From NCBI RefSeq assembly GCF_046630445.1, contig NC_092333.1, positions 311,951,001 through 312,015,000 of the forward strand: DNA of 64,000 bases, read 5' to 3'. The notes under the pieces were generated by a model. The model ran no database searches. It had not been told where the DNA came from and saw only the letters and a program-made list of their open reading frames with translations. This DNA comes from Rutidosis leptorrhynchoides (Eukaryota; Streptophyta; Magnoliopsida; Asterales; Asteraceae). The position numbers were made by a program, and so were the translations under genes. This document shows, one piece after another, positions 1 through 9,501 of the stretch (position 1 is the stretch's first letter; each line of letters opens with the position of its first letter).

Positions 1-28
1 AAACATGGAAAAGTTCGGGTCACTACAA
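1..28 (-). repeat. Terminus of a Tekay-type LTR cut by the window edge
   Basis: The first 28 bases end in GGGTCACTACA. The same end is seen at 49418 and 59251, so this is the U3 terminus of a Tekay LTR read on the minus strand. It abuts family-B interior sequence directly, so a Tekay copy lies mostly outside the window and was inserted into the family-B element. Confidence 0.75.
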
Positions 29-1059
29 TTATATTACAGTAAGTCATGCTGAGTTTCTTATGGGACGTGATGATTCACAGAATCATAACGTCATCACGTG
101 CCATGTTACATAACCCTTTTCATTCTACTTAACTTCTGAACATATCAAGAAAATATGTTCTTGATAGTTCTATCCTCAGTAATTCTGGTAATTTGACAAA
201 TTAAATCGTGCTACTACCTTTCCTTTCTACCTTGTATATTATGATAATCCGAAACTTCATACCTACGAATTCTGGACCGTTACTTGCGAAAAGAAAACAA
301 AAGCATGAAGCTCCTAAATAGAAAGGGGGCATAAATTGCAGCAAATAAGAGTAAACATTAACTGTAGATGACAATGATTATAGAAGACAGAAGCAGGGAC
401 TTCGAAATATAAGGGAAGATATAAAACCCAATAACAACACAGAGGTTACAAACCATGGATATTAATACGAATAGCAATATAAAGATACGGTAGAATTAAG
501 AATAGTATCACCCCAAGGTAATAGTAAAAGTAAACAGATTTTTCTGGTGGAAGATTGAAAAGAAGGGTGACAGAAATAATAATTAGGAAAATATCAAGGA
601 TTAGAACTGGATTAAGCATTTTCATAATCTTTTGGGATATATGAACTAAGAAATAAAGTATAGGAGTGGTGAAAATATTGGAACGGAAGAAGTTCATTTA
701 TAGTGGAGATACCAGACAAAGCAATCGAGGCAGATGACCGCATTTAATTATAGAGATCTTAATTTCCATAAATCCCGAAGAATCAGATCTTATAGATTTC
801 CAAGATTTCTTTTAAATCCCTTGAATTCCGGGATTCAAACGTGACTACGTCAAAAGCTAATGCGAATTTTTATTTCTTATTTCACTCTTTTAGGATAGCT
901 TAACTCGTACGCTTCGCGTAATTGAATTGTTTTATCTAAATTACTCAAGGATGATATAGCTCTATTTATCGACTCATATTCGTCATGAAAACATTTTTAT
1001 GGTTAGCCATGACGACCACGATCAAATTTCGGGACGAAATTTCTTTAACGGGTAGGTAG
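29..1059 (+). mobile_element. 3' end of the interior of a family-B LTR retrotransposon
   Basis: This stretch matches, in reverse complement, the interior next to the left LTR of the minus-strand family-B element (about 24206-25230). It ends in a polypurine-like tract, aacgggtaggtag, directly before the LTR start TGTGACGACTCG. No sense-strand gag, protease or reverse transcriptase is readable. The only ORF shared by the two copies is a small antisense one (446-619). Confidence 0.7.
446..619 (-). CDS. Small antisense hydrophobic ORF, 57 aa, shared by two family-B copies
   Basis: No known family recognised. From the ATG at 619 the ORF encodes 57 residues with two hydrophobic stretches (about residues 4-22 and 34-50), which could be membrane segments. 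The same ORF, same length and without indels, occurs at 24691-24864. Both lie antisense to their element, about 450-650 bp from the LTR. A longer frame in this copy starts at 697, but the shared start is the inner ATG. Codon comparison with the other copy gives about 4 silent and 11 replacement changes, which is close to neutral and does not show selection. It could be chance coding in a repeat. Confidence 0.25.
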   Translation of the reverse strand: MLNPVLILDIFLIIISVTLLFNLPPEKSVYFYYYLGVILFLILPYLYIAIRINIHGL

Positions 1060-1267
1060 TGTGACGACTCGAAAATTTCTGACCAAATTTAAACTTAATC
1101 TTTATATGTTTCAGATACGATAAGCAAAGTCTGTAAAATTGAGTCCTAAAACTTTTGAACTATTTACATTGATGCATTTAACCTCAGACTATGTCCGACG
1201 ATTCACGAACATTGTGTGTAAATAAAAATAAAAATATATATATATGAACTCTATACATAAGTAATAT

Positions 1268-1269
<2 letters not shown>

Positions 1270-1309
<40 letters not shown>
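1270..1309. repeat. (AT)n microsatellite
   Basis: About 20 uninterrupted AT units inside the family-B LTR. Confidence 0.95.
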
Positions 1310-1315
<6 letters not shown>

Positions 1316-2175
1316 AAATGTTAAATATACATTATATTATAAAATTTTAATATTAATATATTAAAAGTAATGACAAGTAAAATATGGTTGTTATATTTAT
1401 TTTCTGTATTATTATTAATATTAATATTAATATTAACAATAATATTAGACGATATTATTAAGTATATATAGACATGAAATTGATACACCGAATTTGTTAT
1501 ATTAATATCATTATAACTGTCAATAGTATTAACGTCATTACCATTATCACTGAGGTTATTAAAATTATTATAAGTGATGTTATTTTTATATACGACTTAT
1601 TATTATCATGAATGTCATTATTATTATTAATAATACTATTAAAATTATTATAAATATCATTATTCTTGGGATTTATATTATTACTAGCAATAGCATTAAA
1701 ATTGTTATCATTCTTTTTATTAGTGTTATTTTGATGATTAATATTATTATTATTATCATCATCATTATTATTAATTAAAATGATCATTTTCTTGAATATT
1801 AGTGTTATTATTATTATTAACATATTATTATTATTAGAAATATTAATATTATTATCATTATTACTTCTATTATTAAACTTATTAATACTGAGTTTATCCT
1901 AACTAGTATAGTATGTTTATTATTATCAATAATATAATATATATAATAATATCAATATTATAAATATTAATATAATATATTTATTAATTATTTAAAAATT
2001 AAAATAAGATATATATAAACCATGATATCATGTGTAACTGGTATATGTCTTAATCTGTTTCAATTTTTTTCTCATATATACTGTTTTGCTTGTGATATAT
2101 GGTCACCCAACAATTTCCATAAATCAATCTAACTTGTTTGTATTAGCGAATCATAATCTATCCTTTTCTCCTATA

Positions 2176-2206
<31 letters not shown>

Positions 2207-2926
2207 TAAAGTTCCCTACTCCTGATTGAAGGAATTGTCGACACAATCAATTATAAAACAACTGAAATTAATTCCTTTTGTTATATAAAACTTTCAGTAA
2301 CACGTTATGTATAACTATTACTGCAATGGGTAAATGAGAGAGGGAGAAATAAAACTGATAAGAACCGATACCTCTGTTCGTCCATTTTTTTGGCAAAAAC
2401 TCGATTTCGATTCAAATTCCAAAATGTAAAAACGCAATTGTGTTTGGAATCTCTTACTCAATCTTTCTGCAAAATCTTAGGTCTCAATTTGCTATATCGA
2501 ATTCAAATTTACGAGTCAAAGTTTATTTTTCGAAAAGTCAAACCTATGAACAAAGATCAAATTCGAGTTTGTTTTTGATGTTTCGAGTTAATTAACGATT
2601 CCCATAGTTTCTATAAATGATTTGCAAACTATTTTATGTTGTAAACTTAGTCTATTACGTCCTCAAAAGCAAAATCAAATTATAATTTTTTTAGGCTGCG
2701 ACGACAGCAGTATATTTATATATATTTTTTTTCGTTTTCAATTAAAACAAATACTTGTTATTGATCTATTATTACTATTTTGAAAAATCTAAATGTGTAC
2801 TGGTTCGATATTTCAATTTTGAGGTTTAGGAATCGTTTGAGAAATTAAGGAAGGAGGTGAAAATGGGAGTCAAAATAATAAGGGTTAAATATAAAGGGCT
2901 CTGAGGTTATTTCAGAAAAACATACT

Positions 2927-2998
2927 TGGCAGAATGGTTTAAAGTGTTTGTGAGGGAGTGGGAGGTCGCGGGTTCGAGCCCGGTGGATGGCAGTTTTT
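2927..2998 (+). ncRNA. tRNA-like module inside family-B LTR (copy 1)
   Basis: An A-box-like stretch (ggcagaatggttta) is followed about 45 bases later by a perfect B-box core (GGTTCGAGCC) and then a TTTTT run, the usual plant RNA polymerase III stop. The module is in LTR-sense orientation. The 5' and 3' ends do not pair into an acceptor stem, so it is a tRNA-derived or tRNA-mimicking promoter and not a working tRNA gene. The same module occurs in the three other family-B LTRs in the window. Confidence 0.45.
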
Positions 2999-3034
2999 CT
3001 TTCTATTGAGCTATTTTCACTAAGGTAGTTAATT

Positions 3035-3067
<33 letters not shown>

Positions 3068-3678
3068 GTTATTGTTATTATTATGATTATAATTATAATT
3101 ATTATAATTAGTATTATAAGTGTTATTAATATTGTAGTTTTTTCAATTAAGTATTATTATCATTATTATAGTTATTATGATTATTATTATTACTAGTATT
3201 ATGAAAATAATATAAATTAGTATTATTCCCATAAATATTAGTATTAGTAAAATTCTATGATTATTAGTATTATCATTATGTATTATTATTATTATCATTT
3301 GTAATAATGTTAACAAATCATTAAAAGTATTATTATTAATATTATCATGAGTATCATTATTAATTAATTATTAAAATTATTATCATAAACATCTTTAATA
3401 GTAAAAATTAATATTTTTACAATTATTATTATTAATATCATTATATTTATCACTAAAAGAATTTTTAACATTATTATTTTTATTAGTAATATTAAGTGTT
3501 ATGAATATTATCATTTTACCATTACAAATATCATTTTAGTATTAGTACAATTATTAGTTTTAACAAACAAATGATATATATATTTAATACATTAAACATA
3601 ACAAAATTAATATTTTCACATACAAAAGAAATACATGAAACATATATATTTTTAACATAAAAGTGATATAACTAATAA

Positions 3679-3680
<2 letters not shown>

Positions 3681-3761
<81 letters not shown>
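3681..3761. repeat. (TA)n microsatellite
   Basis: About 40 uninterrupted TA units within the family-B LTR. Confidence 0.95.
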
Positions 3762-3764
<3 letters not shown>

Positions 3765-4695
3765 CGGTTACGATTATATGTATTAATGACTATACAAATT
3801 ATATAGGTTCGTGAATCCGAGGCCAACCCTGCATTGTTCAATATAGTCATATTTATTTTTACTACAAAATACATTAGGTGAGTTTCATTTGCTCCTTTTT
3901 TAAATGCTTTTGCAATATATATTTTTGGGACTGAGAATACATGCACTGCTTTTATAAATGTTTTACGAAATAGACACAAGTAATCGAAACTACATTCTAT
4001 GATTGGATTATCGAAATCGAATATGCCCCTTTTTAGCTTGGTAGCCTAAGAATTAGGGAAATGGCCCCTAATTGACGCGAATCCTAAAGATAGATCTATG
4101 GACCTTGACACGTCCCATTCGGGTTACGAATGCTTTAGTACTTCGATTATCATGTCCGATGAGAGTCCCGGAATGATGGGGATATTCTATATGCATCTTG
4201 TTAGTTCGGTTATCAAGCGTTCACCATATGAATGATTTTTATCTCTATGCAGTTTGCGAAATGCCTGATACGAGATGTGTATTTATGAGAAATAAAAATC
4301 TTGTGGTCTATTAAAATGATGGAAATGAATATTTATGATAAACTAATGAACTCACCAACCTTTTGGTTGACACTTGAAAGCATGTTTATTCTCAGGTATT
4401 AAAGGAATCTTCCGCTGTGCATTTTCTCATTTTAGAGATATTACTTGGAGTCATTCATGACATATTTCAAAAGACGTTGCATTCGAGTCGTTGAGTTCAT
4501 CAAGATTATTATTAAGTCAATTATAGTTGGATATATTATGAAATGGTATGCATGCCGTCAACTTTCGATGTAATGAAAGATTGTCTTTTCAAAAACGAAT
4601 GCAAAGTTTGTAAAATATATCATATAGAGGTCAAGTACCTCGCTATGTAATCAATTGTAATGTATTCGTCCGGGTGGATTAGGACGGGTCGTTAG

Positions 4696-4876
4696 AGCTT
4701 TTTCATAAAAAGCTCCAAAAAACTATAAAAAGCTAAAAAAAAAAGGAAAAAAAGAAACTAGTCCCTAAACATAGACCCAAAAAAAATGTCAATATAAATA
4801 GACAAAGGGGCGCGCCCCATTTTTTCCCTTTATAAATTATTTGTACGTATGTGAGAAGCATAGTACAAATGGGCCC
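4696..4876. other. Unassigned gap between family-B LTR and Tat-1
   Basis: The 181 bases begin with a short inverted repeat (agctttttcataaaaagct) and an A-rich tract. A ccctttataa string near the right end also occurs just after Tat-1, at about 15020. This may be the former distal 5' flank of CXXS1, separated from the gene by Tat-1. No ORF seen. Confidence 0.4.
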
Positions 4877-5368
4877 TGATCATATACATGGCATTGCATA
4901 TGTATATTTTATTTGCTAAAAGCCAAAGGCAGAACTACGCGAATTATAAGGCAAAGCTATGCAATATTCGCTGAAAATAAGTACAACGGTTATGTTTTCG
5001 CATTAATGCAAGACCGCGGTTTAATCCGCCGAGTTTCCGCGGATAGTTATGTAACTCGCAAACCGCGGATATTTCGAATACTATAAATAGGGAGCTTGGC
5101 CTCTCATTTATAGGCTGTTAATTCTCTGTCATTTTGCCCAAGCCTTTGTAATTTCCACTTGTGATCTTGCCCAAGGGATTTTTACATCGCGCAAAGGTGA
5201 AATATGCAAATTAACAATCAAGACCAGGTCGGGGTGGTTGATTACTTGATAGTTAAAGTGAAAGACGAATATCGGGGCCTAAAATAATCATTAAACATTC
5301 CATCCTCCATTACAATCTTATTGCACTCAATCCGTAATTAAGTAACATCATTAATTAAGGATTGATCA
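4877..5368 (+). repeat. Tat-1 5' LTR
   Basis: It runs from TGATCATATACATGG to TTAAGGATTGATCA, so the ends are TG...CA with TGATCA at both tips. A TATA box (tataaata) sits at 5082-5089, with three CCGCGG palindromes at 5014, 5037 and 5063 just upstream. Confidence 0.85.
5082..5089 (+). promoter_or_regulatory. TATA box of Tat-1 5' LTR
   Basis: tataaata, also present in the Tat-1 3' LTR (14721-14728) and the Tat-2 5' LTR (27169-27176). It lies 14 bp after the last of three CCGCGG palindromes. Confidence 0.6.
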
Positions 5369-5370
5369 AT

Positions 5371-5380
5371 TGGCGCCGTT
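5371..5380 (+). other. Tat primer-binding site fused to Tekay integrase sequence
   Basis: TGGCGCCGTT sits two bases after the LTR, where a Tat primer-binding site belongs (compare tggcgccttcc at 27457). From here the sequence continues as Tekay integrase (gaagcactttatgg). The intact Tekay copy has the same TGGCGCCGTT at this codon position (minus strand near 50095), so the junction lies inside a shared string of about 10 bases. Confidence 0.7.
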
Positions 5381-6017
5381 TGAAGCACTTTATGGTAGAA
5401 AGTGCAGGTCTCCGATTTGTTGGAGTGAAGTGGGGGATAGACAGATTACGGGTCCGAAGATAATACAAGAAACTACCGAGAAGATCATCCAAATTCAACA
5501 ACGGTTGAAAACCGCCCAAAGTCGACAAAAGAGCTACGCTGACATTAAATGAAAAGATATAGAATTTGAAATTGGAGAGATGGTCATGCTTAAAGTTGCA
5601 CCTTGGAAAGGCGTTGTTCGATTTGGTAAACGAGGAAAATTAAATCCAAGGTATATCGGACCATTCAAGATTATTGATCGTGTCGGACCAGTAGCTTACC
5701 GACTTGAGTTACCTCAACAACTCGCGGCTGTACATAACACTTTCCACGTCTCGAATTTGAAGAAATGTTTTGCTAAAGAAGATCTCACTATTCCGTTAGA
5801 TGAAATCCAAATCAACGAAAAACTTCAATTCATCGAAGAACTCGTCGAAATAATGGATTGTGAGGTTAAAAGACTTAAGCAAAACAAGATACCAATTGTT
5901 AAGGTTCGATGGAATGCTCGTAGAGGACCCGAGTTCACCTGGGAACGAGAAGTTCAGATGAAGAAGAAATACCCGCATTTATTTCCAGAAGATACGTCAA
6001 CACCTCCAACTGCTTAA
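5371..6017 (+). pseudogene. Tekay pol C-terminal fragment: end of integrase and chromodomain-like tail
   Basis: About 215 codons in one frame match the end of the Tekay pol at 49454-50105: an LYGRKCRSP motif, the [11 protein letters not shown] region, then [11 protein letters not shown] and a chromodomain-like tail with [14 protein letters not shown]. In chromoviruses this tail is thought to steer integration to heterochromatin. One in-frame TGA near 5550 replaces an arginine codon (AGA in the other copy). The N-terminal pol is absent because the piece starts at the recombination junction. Useful for comparison: it keeps the CAA glutamine codon that is a TAA stop in the other Tekay copy. Confidence 0.85.
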
Positions 6018-6052
6018 AATTTCGGGACGAAATTTATTTAACGGGTAGGTAC
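6018..6052 (+). other. Tekay polypurine tract region
   Basis: ttcgggacgaaatttattta followed by acgggtaggtac directly precedes the LTR start. The family-B interior ends with almost the same string, which suggests a shared origin for the two families. Confidence 0.6.
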
Positions 6053-9000
6053 TGTAGTGACCCAAACTTTTCCATGTTTATATATATATTAAATAAAATT
6101 GTTATTTACGTGATTAATTGTTTCCAACATGTTAAGCAATCAAACTTGTTAAGACTTGATTAATTGAAATAGGTTTCATATAGACAATTGACCACCCAAG
6201 TTGACCGGTGATTCACGAACGTTAAAACTTGTAAACACTATATGATGACAAATATATGGTTATATATATATATAGTTAACATGATATTATGATAATTAAA
6301 CATATTATTAAGTATATTAACAATGAACTTCATTTGTAAAAACAAGACTACTAACTTAATGATTTTGAAACGAGACATATATGTAACAATTATCGTTGTA
6401 ACGACATTTAATGTATATATATCATATTAAGAGATATTCAAACATCATAATATCATGATAATATAATAATTTAAAATATCATTTGATATTATAAACATTG
6501 GGTTAACAACATTTAATAAGATCGTTAACCTAAAGGTTTCAAAACAACACTTACATGTAACGACTAACGATGACTTAACGACTCAGTTAAAATGTATATG
6601 CATGTAGTGTTTTAATATGTATTCATACACTTTTGAAAGACTTCAAGACACTTATCAAAATACTTCTACTTAACAAAAATGCTTACAATTACATCCTCGT
6701 TCAGTTTCATCAACAATTCTACTCGTATGCACCCGTATTCGTACTCGTACAATACAGAGCTTTTAGATGTATGTAATATTGGTATATACACTCCAATGAT
6801 CAGCTCTTAGCAGCCCATGTGAGTCACCTAACACATGTGGGAACCATCATTTGGCAACTAGCATGAAATATCTCATAAAATTACAAAAATATGAGTAATC
6901 ATTCATGACTTATTTACAAGAAAACAAAATTACATATCCTTTATATCTAATCCATACACCAACGACCAAAAACACCTACAAACACTTTCATTCTTCAATT
7001 TTCTTCATCTAATTGATCTCTCTCAAGTTCTATCTTCAAGTTCTAAGTGTTCTTCATAAATTCTACAAGTTCTAGTTTCATAAAATCAAGAATACTTCCA
7101 AGTTTGCTAGCTTACTTCCAATCTTGTAGAGTGATCATCCAACCTAAAGAAATCTTTCTTATTTACAGTAAGATATCTTTCTAATATAAGGTAATACTCA
7201 TATTCAAACTTTAATTCAATTTCTATAACTATAACAATCTTATTTCGAGTGAAAATCTTACTTGAACTTATTTTCGTGTCATGATTCTACTTCAAGAACT
7301 TTCAAGCCATCCAAGATTCTTTGAAGCTAGATCCATTTGTCTCTTTTTCAGTAGGTTTATCCACAAAACTTGAGGTAGTAATGATGTTCATAACATCATT
7401 CAATTCATACATATAAAGCTATCTTATTCGAAGGTTTAAACTTGAAATCACTAGAACATAGTTTAGTTAATTCTAAACTTGTTCGCAAACAAAAGTTAAT
7501 CCTTCTAACTTGACTTTTAAAATCAACTAAATACATGTTCTATATCTATATGATATGCTAACTTAATGATTTAAAACCTGGATACACGAAAAACACCGTA
7601 AAACTGGACATACGCCGTCGTAGTAACACCGCGGGCTGTTTTGGGTTTGATAATTAAAAACTATGATAAACTTTGATTTAAAAGTTGTTCTTCTGGGAAA
7701 ATGATTTTATTTATTAACATGAAACTCAAAGTGGAAGTATGTTTAAAACTCAAAGTGGAAGTATGTTTTTCAAAATGGTTAAAACTCATGGTTAACACTC
7801 AAAGTGGAAGTATGTTTTTCAAAATGGTCATCAAGACGTCGATCTTTCGACTGAAATGACTACCTCTTACAAAAACAACTTGTAACTTATATTTCCAACT
7901 ATAAACCTATACTTTTTCTGTTTAGATTCAAAAAATAGAGTTCAATATGAAACCATAGCAATTTGATTCACTCAAAACGGATTTAAAATGAAGAAGTTAT
8001 TGGTAAAACAAGATTGGATATTTTTTATTTTTGTAGCTACGGGAAATATTAACAATTCTATACAAATCATATCCTAGCTAACTTATATTATATTATACAT
8101 GTATTCTAATATATTATGTAATATTGGGATACCATAGACACGTATGCAAATGTTTTGACATATCATATCGACCCATGTATATATATTATTTGGAACAACC
8201 ATAGACACTCTATATGCAGTAATGTTAGAGTTAGCTATACAGGGTTGAGGTTGATTCCAAAAATATATATACTTTGAGTTGTGATCTAGCCTGAGACGTG
8301 TATACACTGGGTCGTGGATTGATTCAAGATAATATATCGATTTATTTCTGTACATCTAACTGTGGACAACTAGTTGTAGGTTACTAACGAGGACAGCTGA
8401 CTTAATAAACTTAAAACATCAAAATGTATTAAAAGTGTTGTAAATATATTTTGAACATACTTTGATATATATGTACATATTTGTTATAGGTTCGTGAATC
8501 GACCAGTGACCAAGTCTTACTTCCCGACGAAGTAAAAATCTGTGAAAGTGAGTTATAGTCTCACTTTTAAAATCTAATATTTTTGGGATGAGAATACATG
8601 CAGGTTTTATAAATGATTTACAAAATAGACACAAGTACGTGAAACTACATTCTATGGTTGAATTATCGAAATCGAATATGCCCCTTTTTATTAAGTCTGG
8701 TAATCTAAGAATTAGGGAACAGACACCCTAATTGACGCGAATCCTAAAGATAGATCTATTGGGCCTAATAAACCCCATCCAAAGTACCGGATGCTTTAGT
8801 ACTTTGAAATTTATATCATATCCGAAGGGTGTCCCGGAATGATGGGGATATTCTTATATATGCATCTTGTTAATGTCGGTTACCAGGTGTCCACCATATG
8901 AATGATTTTTATCTCTAAGTATGGGATGTATATTGAAATATGAAATCTTGTGGTCTATTGTTATGATTTGATATATATAGGTTAAACCTATAACTCACCA

Positions 9001-9377
9001 ACATTTTTGTTGACGTTTTAAGCATGTTTATTCTCAGGTGATTATTAAGAGCTTCCGCTGTTGCATACTTAAATAAGGACAAGATTTGGAGTCCATGCTT
9101 GTATGATATTGTGTAAAAACTGCATTCAAGAAACTTATTTCGTTGTAACATATTTGTATTGTAAACCATTATGTAATAGTCGTGTGTAAATAGGATATTT
9201 TAGATTATCATTATTTGATAATCTATGTAAAGCTTTTTAAACCTTTATTGATGAAATAAAGGTTATGGTTTGTTTTAAAATGAATGCAGTCTTTGAAAAA
9301 CTCATATAGAGGTCAAAACCTCTCAACGAAATCAATTAATATGGAACGTTTTTAATCAATAAGAACGGGACATTTCA
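6053..9377 (+). repeat. Complete Tekay LTR (3.3 kb) captured in Tat-1
   Basis: It runs from TGTAGTGACCCAAAC to GAACGGGACATTTCA, both LTR tips intact. It matches the LTRs at 46167-49418 and 56000-59251 in reverse complement. It is about 70 bp longer than they are, partly because of a local triplication at about 7721-7826 of a 21-base unit (actcaaagtggaagtatgttt) that is single there. No gene is seen in it. Confidence 0.85.
7721..7826 (+). repeat. Short tandem repeat in captured Tekay LTR
   Basis: Three copies of actcaaagtggaagtatgtt, the second and third followed by tttcaaaatggt. The other Tekay LTRs have a single copy, so the array arose after the copies separated. Confidence 0.75.
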
Positions 9378-9501
9378 GTTAAAGTGAAAGACGATCATCA
9401 GGGCCCAAAATAATCATCAAACATTCCATCCTCCATTATAATCTCATTGCACTCGATCCTTGATCCAATTCTGCAAGGAAGACGGATCTAAGATTGATCA
9501 C
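9378..9501 (+). repeat. Tat LTR 3'-end fragment (variant)
   Basis: It starts gttaaagtgaaagacgatca, as in the last quarter of the Tat-1 LTR, and follows it to cactcgatcc. It then departs from the other copies and ends gattgatca. It begins exactly at the CA end of the Tekay LTR, at a shared agtt. Confidence 0.65.

Larger units (their letters stand above)
1060..4695 (+). repeat. Family-B LTR, plus orientation, about 3.6 kb
   Basis: It starts TGTGACGACTCG and ends in ggattaggacgggtcgttaga, where other copies end GGGTCGCTTCA or GGGTCTCTACA. The 3' tip is therefore mutated or clipped by a few bases. The sequence is very AT-rich, with long ATT/TTA-rich tracts at 1330-2000 and 3030-3560 and a poly-TA block at 3681-3761. 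A tRNA-like module lies at 2927-2998. The long asparagine-rich frame near 1497-1823 is a by-product of the ATT tracts and is not a gene. Confidence 0.75.

Noticed and set aside
1497..1823. Asparagine-rich minus-strand ORF of 108 aa
   Set aside because: Product of ATT/AAT-rich microsatellite-like DNA in a family-B LTR; no non-repetitive coding content.
2927..2998. A functional tRNA gene
   Set aside because: B box and T run fit, but no acceptor-stem pairing or clear anticodon arm; called tRNA-like only.
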